Part shown: in pieces, positions 52,661 through 61,169 of the stretch
Layout of the letters: every line of letters starts with the position of its first letter
Position numbering within the stretch: the first letter of the stretch is position 1
Program-made: the position numbers and the translations under genes
From: Kerstersia similis
Lineage (GTDB): Bacteria; Pseudomonadota; Gammaproteobacteria; Burkholderiales; Burkholderiaceae_B
Assembly: GCF_965139615.1 (NCBI RefSeq)
Contig: NZ_CBCSIQ010000022.1
Coordinates: forward strand, 5,205-69,204
DNA: 64,000 bases
Direction: 5' to 3'
Notes under the pieces: model-generated
Database searches by the model: none
What the model was told of the DNA's origin: nothing
Seen by the model: only the letters and a program-made list of their open reading frames with translations

Positions 52661-53860
52661 TTATTTTAAAAATGGTTGGCTGATGAAATGGCCCCATGCC
52701 TGCATCATATCTACGCGTGCATTGAGTCTGTCTGTCCGTTCGTATGCTGCCTGCACTTTGTTGCTGATGGTGTGAGCTAAAGCTCGTTCAGCAATCTCTG
52801 TACTATAGCCCTGATCCGCTGCCCAGTTACGGAAGCTGGATCTGAAACCGTGTGCGGTTGCCACGCGGCCTGGAGTATCGCTTTTCGCTTTGGCTTTGCG
52901 TAACAAACTTGTCAGTGCCATGTCTGAAAGCTGTTGTCCACGGATAGCAGGAAAGATCAGTGTGTCAGGTGCTGGTGCAGGGTTGCTACATAATTGGGCT
53001 TTCAATAGTGCGACGGAAGCATCTGATAGTGGAACGCGGTGGGCTGTGTTGGCTTTCATCCGTTCTTTAGGAATGATCCACAGTTTGGTGTTCAAGTCGA
53101 TTTCTGCCCATGTTGCGCCTCTGACCTCGCCGGATCGCGCTGCCGTCAAGATGGCAAAGAGTAATGCTGCTCTGGCTCCCAGCACTGGCGGGCTGTGTAG
53201 GTGTTCAGCCACAAAGCTCGGCACATCACGCCAAGGCATTGCGGGTTGATGGCGTGCGCCTGTAGACGCTGGTTTGCTTGGAAGCAGGCGGCTCGCCACA
53301 TCTAACGGGTTCGCTGAAGTATGGCCTTGAGCCCAGCACGCGGCCATCACATCGGCGCAGCGCATTTTGACGCGCCGGGCTGTTGCTGGAATTGCAAGCC
53401 ATATAGGGTGCAGTGCGTTGGCGAAATGTTGCGGCGTCAAAGCATCAACTCGCAAAGCACCTATATGTGGGAACACATGCTGTTCCAGGCTGCTGATCCA
53501 TTGCGCACGATGTTTGGCATTTCTGAAGGATGGCGCTACGACTGCCCAACGAGTCCGCGCAGCCTCTTCGAACGTGGGAATAGCGCGCTTTGTATCGCGT
53601 GCCATGATTGGATCGTCACCCGCTGCAATTAGCTTGCGTGCTTGATCGCCAGCCTCTAATGCGGTGGCTACTCCAACATCGGGAAACACTCCTAGCCCCA
53701 TGTCCCGGCGTTTGCCGGTCACAGGCGACACAAAGCGCAGATTCCATTTACCACGTCCTGCGGTCGTGGTGGGTTGCAGCGTCATGCCTGTGATGCCACA
53801 AGGAATAGGTGCCCCCTCAGGCTTGATTGCCCTAGCTTGCCTGTCAGTGATTCGTGCCAT
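52661..53860 (-). CDS. P4-type tyrosine integrase
   Basis: This 399-residue integrase starts at MARITDRQARAIKP, the usual DUF4102 N-terminus (GLTLRVxxSGxKxW region reads GMTLQPTTTAGRGKWNLRF). The catalytic domain has R242 in LTAARSGEVRGATW, H337 and R340 in AHGFRSSFRNWA, H363 in ALAHTISN and Tyr373 in VQAAYERTD. It catalyses integration into tRNA-Ser. GGGG lies 5 bases before the ATG. It starts near attR and is transcribed away from it. Confidence 0.95.
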   Translation of the reverse strand: MARITDRQARAIKPEGAPIPCGITGMTLQPTTTAGRGKWNLRFVSPVTGKRRDMGLGVFPDVGVATALEAGDQARKLIAAGDDPIMARDTKRAIPTFEEAARTRWAVVAPSFRNAKHRAQWISSLEQHVFPHIGALRVDALTPQHFANALHPIWLAIPATARRVKMRCADVMAACWAQGHTSANPLDVASRLLPSKPASTGARHQPAMPWRDVPSFVAEHLHSPPVLGARAALLFAILTAARSGEVRGATWAEIDLNTKLWIIPKERMKANTAHRVPLSDASVALLKAQLCSNPAPAPDTLIFPAIRGQQLSDMALTSLLRKAKAKSDTPGRVATAHGFRSSFRNWAADQGYSTEIAERALAHTISNKVQAAYERTDRLNARVDMMQAWGHFISQPFLK

Positions 53861-53864
53861 ATCA

Positions 53865-53884
53865 GCCCCACATATAGCCCCACA
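53865..53884 (+). repeat. Right paired GCCCCACA repeats (candidate integrase arm sites)
   Basis: GCCCCACAT at 53865 and GCCCCACA at 53877, 12 bases apart, lie about 120 bases inside attR. On the minus strand they form the GGGGC upstream of the integrase ATG at 53860, so they overlap its ribosome binding site. Confidence 0.75.
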
Positions 53885-54003
53885 CTCGGGGCGAGATGTC
53901 ATGATATTGGATGATGTGGTATTTTTCTACAAAGCTATGATTTATATTGTTTAATTTGCTTTTTTGATATGGGTTGATCTTTCTTGATTCAGGAAATAGG
54001 CGG

Positions 54004-54020
54004 CCCCTCTGTCCGCCAAG
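54004..54020 (+). repeat. attR core, 17-bp direct repeat
   Basis: This is an exact copy of the tRNA-Ser 3' end at 47390-47406. To its right lies the original chromosomal terminator; to its left, about 144 bases away, the integrase start. Confidence 0.93.
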
Positions 54021-54026
54021 CATTTC

Positions 54027-54058
54027 AAGCCCCTGAGCAATCAGGGGCTTTTTCTTTT
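54027..54058 (+). terminator. Original tRNA-Ser terminator, displaced by the element
   Basis: AAGCCCCTGA pairs with TCAGGGGCTT around GCAA, followed by TTTCTTTT. It lies 7 bases after the attR core, where the tRNA's own terminator would be without the element. Confidence 0.9.
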
Positions 54059-54128
54059 CCAGCAGCCTGTTTCGCCACTTGGCCCGACGACAGTGGCGCG
54101 AGAGGGGTTTAGTGGCGGGGCTAATGGG

Positions 54129-55454
54129 CTAATGGCTTGTGGACGGATGATCGGTGCCCTGGTGTGCGGTGTCCGGCACGAATCCAATCCGCAGCACATT
54201 GCCTGACGCCTCGTCGGTCAGGACCTGCAGCGTCCAGCCCAGGCGTTCGCCGATCAGGCTGACGATGAACAGCCCCAGACCGGAGAGCGACAAGAGTTCA
54301 CTGGCATCGGCCTGCGGGTCGTTAAGGTAGGCGCGATAGGCCTCGGGCAGTCCCTGGCCGTGATCGCGGATATCGACATATCGGGTTTCCAGCAACACCT
54401 CTACGCCGGCGTCGGTATGCTGCAGGGCGTTCTGAATGAGATTGCGCAATAGCATTTTGACCAGCACCGGGTCGGCTTGAACCTGGGGCTGCGCTGCCAG
54501 CTTCAGTTGCAGGCGCTGCGGTACCTCGGGCAGATGGCGGGTGAGGTCGCCCTGGATGTCCTGGATGAGGTCTGCCAGGCGAACGATTTCACGCCGGTCG
54601 CTTTGCGCCTTGCGCCGGGTGAGACGCAGGATGATGTCGATATTGGCAGCCATTTCGTCAACGGCACGGCGCATGCGCAAGAGCGGTCCCTGGTCGGCGT
54701 GGCCCAGGCCCCCACGCCGCTCGATGACATCCAGGGCGCCTGCAATGACGGCAATGGGGGTGCGCAGTTCGTGGCTGGCCAGCCCCATCAGGGATTGTTC
54801 GCGTTTGACGTAGGTTTCCAGCTCATGCAGGAACAGATTGAAGGATTGCGCAATCGTTTTCAGTTCTGCATCCTGGTAGTCATCATCGACGCGCTGCATG
54901 CGCGGAGCCGGTTTGGTGTCCCGGATCTGGCGCGCGAGCTGTTGTACGGGTGAAACCAGCCGTTTGCCGGTCAGCCGTGCCAGGAAAATTCCCAGTGCGA
55001 TGACGGCCAGCCCCAGCAGTAGCAGGAAACGGTGGAATTCGTCCTCGCGGGTTTCAAACAGGGAGATGTCCTTGGCCAGATACAGTCGTCCGCTGTTGAC
55101 CGTGCTGGCAGTGATGAGAAAGGTGCTCTGATCGACTTCGACTTCACCGGAAAAAGGAAACGGCAGGCCGCGGAACAGCGCTGGCATGCGTTCGTCGGCC
55201 TGCATGCCTGAAGGAACGAAGTAGGCAGTCAGGGTGGCGATGTCCCACACCAGTATTTCATTGGGTCGGGCATTGTCCAGCAGGAAGTCGCGCTCTGTCT
55301 GCATGTCCATTTCCAGCAGGGATTCTTCCAGCTTCTCGTTGGCGATCAGTACCGAGGCGACCGTGACGATGAAGGTGATGAGAATGGCGCCCAGAACGGT
55401 GCGGCGGATGCGGCGTTCGATGGTGCTGGCGCGTTGCTGTCGAAGGAAGGCCAT
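54129..55454 (-). CDS. Sensor histidine kinase
   Basis: This 441-residue kinase has an N-terminal helix (17-38), a periplasmic domain (about 40-140), a second helix (142-160), a HAMP-like linker, and the dimerization/phosphoacceptor site H228 in LMGLASHELRTPIAVI. The ATP-binding domain has NLIQNALQHTD, DHGQGLP and SGLGLFIVSLI. It ends the five-gene operon and starts 3 bases after the regulator gene stop. Its partner is the upstream OmpR-type regulator; the periplasmic signal is unknown. Confidence 0.93.
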   Translation of the reverse strand: MAFLRQQRASTIERRIRRTVLGAILITFIVTVASVLIANEKLEESLLEMDMQTERDFLLDNARPNEILVWDIATLTAYFVPSGMQADERMPALFRGLPFPFSGEVEVDQSTFLITASTVNSGRLYLAKDISLFETREDEFHRFLLLLGLAVIALGIFLARLTGKRLVSPVQQLARQIRDTKPAPRMQRVDDDYQDAELKTIAQSFNLFLHELETYVKREQSLMGLASHELRTPIAVIAGALDVIERRGGLGHADQGPLLRMRRAVDEMAANIDIILRLTRRKAQSDRREIVRLADLIQDIQGDLTRHLPEVPQRLQLKLAAQPQVQADPVLVKMLLRNLIQNALQHTDAGVEVLLETRYVDIRDHGQGLPEAYRAYLNDPQADASELLSLSGLGLFIVSLIGERLGWTLQVLTDEASGNVLRIGFVPDTAHQGTDHPSTSH

Positions 55455-55457
55455 GTG

Positions 55458-56153
55458 TCAGTCCGCCTCCGGTGGCGTGATGCGGTAGCCGCGGCCGTGC
55501 AAGGTCTTGATGACATTGGCGCCCAGGTGCTCCTGCAGCAGCTTGCGCAACAGGTAGATATGGGTGCGCAAGGTGTGCGGTTCAACTTCCTTGTCGCCCC
55601 AGAGACTTTGCGCCAACTGGTCATAGGACACGAAGTTGGGATAGGCGCGGATCAGGATTTCCGTGATGTTTGCCGGCATGCCGGAGAGTTGCAAAGGCGC
55701 ACCCTGCCCCAGGCGGATATGCAGGGTGCCAGGGTCGAAGGCAATGCTGCCGGCGTGCAGCACCGGGGTGGCGCTTGTGCTGCGCCGGTACAGGGCTTCG
55801 ATGCGTATGGCCAGTTCCTTCAGATGGAAGGGTTTCACGAGGTAGTCGTCCGCGCCCTGGGTAAAACCGGTGACCTTGTCGTCGATATGGTCCTTGGCCG
55901 TCATCATGATGATGGGGGTAGCGCAGTGCAGGTCGTTGCGGATACGTTGACACAGCGTGAAACCCGATATGCCGGGCAGCATGATGTCCATGACAATGAC
56001 GTCGTAGTCATGGGTCGAGGCCAGATGCAGCGCAACCAGACCGTCGGCGGCGAAGTCCAGCAGGTAGCGGTCGTCTTCCAGGAAATCGCCGATATTCGCC
56101 GCGAGCGCGGCGTTATCTTCGATGACCAGCACACGGATGCGCTGTTCGTTCAT
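55458..56153 (-). CDS. OmpR/PhoB-type response regulator
   Basis: This 231-residue regulator has a receiver domain with phosphoacceptor D56 in VIVMDIMLPGISG, the acidic pair near residues 12-13 (IEDN), K107 in DDYLVKPF, and a C-terminal winged helix (LWGDKEVEPHTLRTHIYLLRKLL, GRGYRI). The start ATG overlaps the upstream transferase stop by 4 bases and AGGAG lies 11 bases ahead. It probably controls this operon. Confidence 0.95.
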   Translation of the reverse strand: MNEQRIRVLVIEDNAALAANIGDFLEDDRYLLDFAADGLVALHLASTHDYDVIVMDIMLPGISGFTLCQRIRNDLHCATPIIMMTAKDHIDDKVTGFTQGADDYLVKPFHLKELAIRIEALYRRSTSATPVLHAGSIAFDPGTLHIRLGQGAPLQLSGMPANITEILIRAYPNFVSYDQLAQSLWGDKEVEPHTLRTHIYLLRKLLQEHLGANVIKTLHGRGYRITPPEAD

Positions 56154-57631
56154 GGATGGCGATCTCCTGATTGGCGAAGGGAGGCAGTTGGGGGGCGGGT
56201 GGCGTACACCAGGGAGTATCGCCGGTTTTTGAATAGTACCGGGCTGTTGGGCGGCAGGCCGGCTTGTTCGAGGTGATTGTTTTCCACGGATAGAAAGACA
56301 CCGGCCGGGTGTTGCGCCAGGAATTCCTGGGTGATCGGGCCTTGATGCAGCTTGGCGGTGTCCCTGGAGTAGTAGCGGGCGGAAAATGGCAGCTTGTTCT
56401 GGTAGTAGAGCTGCTGGCCGGCTTGCGCGTGGGCTTGCTGCACGGCAATCAGGCTGCGCTCGTTTTTCAGGATGTCGGGATTGGCCAGGACGGCAATGCC
56501 AAGCAGCAGGCCGATGGCAGGTACAGGAAGCGTCATGGCTTCCCAGCGCCAGGCGGTTGCGCGGGTGCTCGGCGCCGGCCGTGTCAGGGCCGCTGCCAGC
56601 AGGATGGCGAAGGCAGGCAGGGCGGGTTGCACGTACGTCCACAAAATGTTGCCGGACAGGCTGAAGAACAATGGTGTGGCGAGTGCCCAGAGCAGCAGCA
56701 GGCTGGTATCCGGTGCGAGGGCGCGCAGGCTTGGCCTGGCGGTACGATGTCGCCAGGCCTGGCGGGCCAGCCGGTACAGCGCATATGGGCCCCACGGCAG
56801 TGTCGCCAGCAACCAGTCCAGCCAGATGCTGCCATAGAGGCGTTCGTGGGCGCTGCCGTAGAGGTCGCCTTGCCAGCCGGGATCGACGAAGCGGTAAAAG
56901 TGCTCACCAACCATGAAGTATTGCAGGAAGCCGGGCGTTTTGAGTTCAGCCAGGACATACCAGGGGGCGCTGAGCGCGAGGAACAGCAGCCATCCTCCTG
57001 TCCAGGGCAGACGGCGCAGGCAGGCCAGCGCCGCGCTGCGTTGCCAGAGCAGCCAGGGCAGCATGACAGCCAGTACCAGGACGAGCGCCAGGGGGCCCTT
57101 GGCCAGCATGCCCAGCGCCAGTCCGGCAAAAAATGCATAGCCCCAGGCCGGGCGCAAGCCGCCCAGCTGTTTGCCGAAGCCAACCAGGCATAGTGTGACG
57201 GCCAGCGTCAGGTAGGCATCGGTCAGGACGGCACCCGCCAGGACAAAGGTGAGCAGGCAGGAACTGTAGATCAGGGTGGCATGGCGGGCCGCCATTTCGC
57301 CTATCCGCTCCCGCGTGTAGGTGTAGATCAGCATGACGGTCGCCAGCGTGGCCAGCCAGGCGGGCAGGCGGGCCGCAAAGTCGTTGTACCCGAATAGCCG
57401 GAACGAGGCGGCGGACGCCCAGAAGGCGAACGGCGGTTTGCCCCAGAACGGGACGCCGGGTTCGAACCAGGGAGTAATCCAGTCACCGCTGACCGCCATC
57501 AGGCGGGCGATCTCCGCGTAGCGGGGTTCGGATGTGTCGGCCATGGGCAGAATGGCCATCAGCGCCAGGCGCAGCCCGAAGAGCGCGGCCAGAAGCCATA
57601 GCCAGCGCGGCAGGCGATCAATGGCGGACAT
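56150..57631 (-). CDS. ArnT-like glycosyltransferase (PMT/GT83 family)
   Basis: This 493-residue integral membrane protein has about 10-12 helices and starts MSAIDRLPRWLWLLAALF with AGGAG 8 bases ahead. The motifs DTSEPRYAEIARLMAVSGDWITPWFEPGVPFWGKPP are hallmarks of ArnT-type lipid-linked sugar transferases (the acidic DTSEPRYAE loop), and APWYVLAELKTPGF continues the pattern. ArnT moves a sugar from undecaprenyl phosphate to lipid A. The donor sugar here is not readable. It overlaps the GtrB gene by 14 bases. Confidence 0.9.
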   Translation of the reverse strand: MSAIDRLPRWLWLLAALFGLRLALMAILPMADTSEPRYAEIARLMAVSGDWITPWFEPGVPFWGKPPFAFWASAASFRLFGYNDFAARLPAWLATLATVMLIYTYTRERIGEMAARHATLIYSSCLLTFVLAGAVLTDAYLTLAVTLCLVGFGKQLGGLRPAWGYAFFAGLALGMLAKGPLALVLVLAVMLPWLLWQRSAALACLRRLPWTGGWLLFLALSAPWYVLAELKTPGFLQYFMVGEHFYRFVDPGWQGDLYGSAHERLYGSIWLDWLLATLPWGPYALYRLARQAWRHRTARPSLRALAPDTSLLLLWALATPLFFSLSGNILWTYVQPALPAFAILLAAALTRPAPSTRATAWRWEAMTLPVPAIGLLLGIAVLANPDILKNERSLIAVQQAHAQAGQQLYYQNKLPFSARYYSRDTAKLHQGPITQEFLAQHPAGVFLSVENNHLEQAGLPPNSPVLFKNRRYSLVYATRPPTASLRQSGDRHP

Positions 57632-58661
57632 GCTGGTACTCCTGTACGAACGGCGCAGCGCGGCGATTGGCCTGGCTGTCAGGCGTCTGGCTGCACAGGA
57701 CATCCCGGATCAGGTACACGGGGCGCTGCTTGGTTTCCATATAGATTTTTCCGACGTACTCACCCAAGAGGCCCATGGTGATGAGCTGCACGCCGCCCAG
57801 GAAGGCGATGATCGCCACGAGCGAGGGGTAGCCTTGGACAGACTCGCCGTAGAGCAGGGTTTTGGCCGCAATGAACAGGCCATAGGCCAGGCCGGCGCCA
57901 GCTACGGTCAGGCCGATGCCGGACGCCCAGCGCAGGGGTTTGATGGAAAAGGAGGTAATGCCTTCGATCGCCAGGCCGAGCAGGCCGCGGTAGTTCCATT
58001 TCGTTTTCCCTGCCGCGCGCGGTTGGCGCTCGTAGAGAATTTCGGTGGTGGGAAATCCGATCCAGGCGAAGATGCCTTTCATGTAGCGGGAGCGTTCGGG
58101 GAGTCGTTGCAGCGCCTGGATGGCGCGGGCGCTGAGCAGTCGGAAGTCGCCTGTATCCGCGGGAATGGCGACATCGCTCAGGCGGTTCAGCAGGCGGTAG
58201 TAGAGATGGGCGCTCAGGCGCTTGTGCCAGGGGTCGCCGGTACGGGAGCGGCGTCGCATGGTGACGATATCTGCGCCGGCGCGCCATGCGCGCACCATAT
58301 CGGGAATCAGTTCAGGGGGATCCTGCAGGTCGGCGTCCAGGATGATGGTAGCGGCGCCGGCACAGTGTTCCAGGCCGGCGGACATGGCGGCTTCCTTGCC
58401 GAAGTTGCGGCTGAGACGAACCACTTTGACGCAGGGCTGGGAGATGGCGAGCGCTGCCAGCGCCGTGCTGCTGCCATCCGTGCTGCCGTCATCGACAAAG
58501 ACGATTTCATGGCTGAGATCCAGGCCTTGCAGCACGGCGTTGACCCGTTCAAAGCACAGGGGCAGGACATCGACCTCGTTGTAGATCGGGATCAGCAGCG
58601 ACAGGGCGGGCAGCCGTGCGGCGGCAGGCGCAGAGGCGTGGAGTTTGCGGATGTTGTTCAT
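57618..58661 (-). CDS. Family 2 glycosyltransferase (GtrB/ArnC/DPM-like)
   Basis: This 347-residue enzyme transfers a sugar from a nucleotide to undecaprenyl phosphate. It has a GT2 domain with IPIYNEVDVL, VDDGSTDGS (56-64) and DADLQDPPEL (109-118), then two C-terminal membrane helices (AAGLAYGLFIAAKTL; ALLGEYVGKIYMETKQRP-type end). It starts with ATG at 58661, overlapping the GtrA stop by 4 bases. Confidence 0.93.
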   Translation of the reverse strand: MNNIRKLHASAPAAARLPALSLLIPIYNEVDVLPLCFERVNAVLQGLDLSHEIVFVDDGSTDGSSTALAALAISQPCVKVVRLSRNFGKEAAMSAGLEHCAGAATIILDADLQDPPELIPDMVRAWRAGADIVTMRRRSRTGDPWHKRLSAHLYYRLLNRLSDVAIPADTGDFRLLSARAIQALQRLPERSRYMKGIFAWIGFPTTEILYERQPRAAGKTKWNYRGLLGLAIEGITSFSIKPLRWASGIGLTVAGAGLAYGLFIAAKTLLYGESVQGYPSLVAIIAFLGGVQLITMGLLGEYVGKIYMETKQRPVYLIRDVLCSQTPDSQANRRAAPFVQEYQHVRH

Positions 58662-59047
58662 AGGAACACGAACCTCTTGGAGATCCAGTAGTTGCATATG
58701 GCCAGCAGAAAGGTGGCCAACAGTTGCGCGGGGAAGACGGGCAGCGCGAGCCCGGTATGCAGGACCACGAAAAACAGCAGGTTCAAGGGCCAGCTGACGA
58801 GGACGGAGAGCAGGTATTTCGTCGCGGCGGCGGCATGTCGCGCCGGGGAATGGAAGGTGTAGCGGTACTGCAGGAGGTAGTTGGCCAGTGCCCCGGCCAG
58901 TGCGCCCGTCGCCGTGGCTGGCGTGGGGGCCAGCCCGGTGTGCAGCAAGGCCAGCATGAGCAGGTAATGCAGCGCTGTGGCAATGCCGCCATTCAGGCAG
59001 AAGCGGACGGTCTGATGCCGGGTGGAGGAAAGCAGCTGCGCACGCAT
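58658..59047 (-). CDS. GtrA family polyprenyl-phosphate-sugar flippase
   Basis: This 129-residue protein has four membrane helices (ALHYLLMLALLHTGLA; ATGALAGALANYLLQY; YLLSVLVSWPLNLLFFVVL; LLATFLLAICNYWI) and the family start RFCLNGGIATALHYL. GtrA flips the undecaprenyl-linked sugar to the periplasm. It is first in the operon gtrA-gtrB-arnT-like-regulator-kinase. Confidence 0.92.
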   Translation of the reverse strand: MRAQLLSSTRHQTVRFCLNGGIATALHYLLMLALLHTGLAPTPATATGALAGALANYLLQYRYTFHSPARHAAAATKYLLSVLVSWPLNLLFFVVLHTGLALPVFPAQLLATFLLAICNYWISKRFVFL

Positions 59048-59357
59048 GACGAAAACGATCCGAAGTGGGGCAAGGGGCGCAGGCGCTTGTGCGCCAGCGG
59101 GTCTATGCCGATGGATCGTAGATTTCGAGGCGTCGAAAATCCGTCAAGGAAAAATGAAAAGCGCGTCAAATCGCCAGCAGGCGCCAGGCACTGCGTGATG
59201 GCGGCGTGACGGTAGGTTTGCGGCGGGCTGCGTGATCGGCATGCCGGCCATCCGGCCTCGGGCATGGATCAGGGGGCCGGGCGAGGGTGCCCGGCCATGG
59301 GGAAATGATCCGGGCGGGCCGGATGGTTTTGCGGCGTGCCTGGATTAAGGCAGGCCT
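59048..59357. other. Gap between the Gtr operon and the GntR gene
   Basis: This 310-base stretch should hold the promoter of gtrA and the end of the gntR transcript. A GC-rich hairpin GGCCGGGC...GCCCGGCC near 59275-59295 is the only structure I noticed, with no T-run. Confidence 0.4.
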
Positions 59358-60089
59358 TTAGAGCGCGCCACCTTGCTGAAGCTTGCGTCGAACCACTTCC
59401 TTCTGGGTCAGCGGCTTGATGGGATTGTCCTGAAAGGCCTGCATGAAGTTGTCACTCGTGCGCATGATGTGGGTCCAGAGCACGGTTTTCAGGCGCGAAA
59501 TCTTGTTTTCACGGATCAGCTGGATCAGCATCGCATGGTCGTGCATGGAGCGCCTGGGTTCATTTTTGGCATGCAGCGCCAACTGGGTGCGTAGCGTGGC
59601 GACACGGCCCGTAATCATGCGATAGCCTTGCATGAGGTAGCGGTTGCCGGCATTTTCCAGAAAGGCCAGGTGATATTGCGTGTCCAGCTGGCCGTAGATA
59701 CGGATGTCGCCGTCGGCGACGGCCCGTTCCATTTGCACCAGCAGCCGCTCCAGCGCCGAGGCCAGGCTCAGCGGATTGCGCATGACGGCCAGCTCGGCCG
59801 CCTGCAGTTCCAGACAGGCGCGGTATTCGCACAGTTCAATGATGTCTTCCAGCGAGGGCGTGAAGACGTAGGTGCCGGATTTGGGCACGATGTTGACCAG
59901 CCCTTCGAGCTGCAACAGGTTCAAGGCTTCGCGGATGGGCGTGCGGCTGACATCGAAGGCGGCCGCCAGATTTTCCTCCGACAGGGCTTCGCCGAAGTCG
60001 AAGGCGGCATTGATGATGGCATCCCGGATCTTGTCTGCGACTTCAGCGGACATGGAGGATTTGGTAGCGGTGCTTTTAGTTGGAGTCAT
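59358..60089 (-). CDS. GntR/FCD-family transcriptional regulator
   Basis: This 243-residue regulator has an N-terminal winged HTH (ALSEENLAAAFDVSRTPIREALNLLQLEGLVNIVPKSGTYV) and a C-terminal FCD ligand domain with metal-binding-type residues (D-x-QYH in LDTQYHLAF; MHDHAML; LWTHIM). FCD regulators respond to organic acids and control neighbouring catabolic genes. It is divergent from the SDR-lyase-TRAP cluster, which it probably represses until its substrate is present. Confidence 0.9.
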   Translation of the reverse strand: MTPTKSTATKSSMSAEVADKIRDAIINAAFDFGEALSEENLAAAFDVSRTPIREALNLLQLEGLVNIVPKSGTYVFTPSLEDIIELCEYRACLELQAAELAVMRNPLSLASALERLLVQMERAVADGDIRIYGQLDTQYHLAFLENAGNRYLMQGYRMITGRVATLRTQLALHAKNEPRRSMHDHAMLIQLIRENKISRLKTVLWTHIMRTSDNFMQAFQDNPIKPLTQKEVVRRKLQQGGAL

Positions 60090-60390
60090 GACAGAACGGT
60101 CGAATGGCGTTTTGGCACATGGTCAATGGTTGGCCAGGAAAACGAGATAGCAGACGCGGGTGGCGGGAAGATCCCGGCCGGCAGGAACAAGGTTCCGGCA
60201 CCGGTGGCCGTGGCTGGCAGTCATGGTCCGCTTTGATTATTGCTCACAATCAGGCCTTGTTCAATGTAGCGTTATGGTAACGCAGCTGCCATCGGGGGCG
60301 TTGGAGGGGGCTGCTCGCTAACCCGAATTGCATACTAGTTCTGCTATGCTAAGATCTTTGAAAACAGATAGCAGGCCCAGGGAGACGCAG
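60090..60390. promoter_or_regulatory. gntR-SDR divergent control region
   Basis: This 301-base region holds both promoters. Around 60330-60349 the sequence GCATACTAGTTCTGCTATGC has ends GCATA/TATGC as an inverted repeat and is AT-richer than its surroundings. It is a candidate GntR operator. Confidence 0.4.
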
Positions 60391-61146
60391 GTGGTACAGA
60401 CATATGATCAGTCCTGGTTTGCAGGGCGAGTCGTGGTGGTGACGGGAGGCGCCTCCGGAATCGGGCGGGCCATCGTGGAGCGGCTGTTGGCGCTGCAGGC
60501 GCGGGTGTCGGTCTGGGATATCCGGGAGGACAGGCTGGCGGTTTTGCGTCGTGAATATGGCGAGCAGATCCTGGCGCTGGCGGTGGATGTCAGCGATAAG
60601 GCGGCGGTTGATGGCGCCGCCGATCAGGTCGTGGCGCAGTGGGGCGGAATCGCCCATCTGGTCAACAATGCAGGCATTATCGGCCGGCGCATGACCCTGG
60701 CCGATCTGGATCCAGCCGAACTGGATCGCGTGCTGAATGTGAACCTCAAGAGTGTCTTTTTCGCCACGGCCGCCTTCGCGGCGCGCGGGGGCGGGTTCAC
60801 CGAACGCTCCATGGTTTCCATGGCATCCATCGCGGCACGCACGGGCGGGATGGTCGGCAATATGGTCTATGCCGCCACCAAGGGGGCCATCGCAACGCTG
60901 ACGCAATCCTTTTCCAAGGAGCTGGCGCCTGCCGTCCGCGTCAATGCCTTGTCGCCCGGCATTATTGATACCGAGATCCAGATGGACTCGCTGGGCGACC
61001 CGGCCGCCATTGCCGCGCTCGCAGACATCATTCCCATGCGCCGTTTGGGCGCGCCGGCCGAAGTGGCCGAAGCGGCGGTCTGGCTCTTGTCGCCCGGCTC
61101 GTCATATATCACTGCCAGTATGCTGGATGTCGCTGGCGGCCGCTGA
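60391..61146 (+). CDS. Short-chain dehydrogenase/reductase
   Basis: This 251-residue SDR starts with GTG at 60391, preceded by GGGAG (6 bases); an ATG at 60346 has none. It has the cofactor motif TGGASGIG (18-25), NNAG (92-95), the catalytic Ser in MVSMASIAA and Y160-x3-K164 in MVYAATKGA. The substrate is likely a hydroxy acid, given the neighbouring lyase and transporter. A direct stop-to-start gap of 23 bases precedes the lyase gene. Confidence 0.9.
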   Translation: MVQTYDQSWFAGRVVVVTGGASGIGRAIVERLLALQARVSVWDIREDRLAVLRREYGEQILALAVDVSDKAAVDGAADQVVAQWGGIAHLVNNAGIIGRRMTLADLDPAELDRVLNVNLKSVFFATAAFAARGGGFTERSMVSMASIAARTGGMVGNMVYAATKGAIATLTQSFSKELAPAVRVNALSPGIIDTEIQMDSLGDPAAIAALADIIPMRRLGAPAEVAEAAVWLLSPGSSYITASMLDVAGGR

Positions 61147-61169
61147 GCCTGAGGCCAGGAGTCTGAAGA

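Larger units (their letters stand above)
47390..54020. mobile_element. 6.6-kb P4-like/satellite-type integrative element in tRNA-Ser
   Basis: The element is bounded by 17-bp direct repeats at the tRNA-Ser 3' end. From right to left on the minus strand it encodes an integrase, three AT-rich genes of unknown function, an AlpA-like regulator, a Toprim primase, a DUF3987 protein and a small Cys-rich protein. There are no capsid, tail, lysis or conjugation genes, so it resembles a phage satellite or P4-like element that needs a helper. The last four genes overlap each other. The integrase is at the end distal to the tRNA, starting near attR and reading inwards. Confidence 0.9.
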
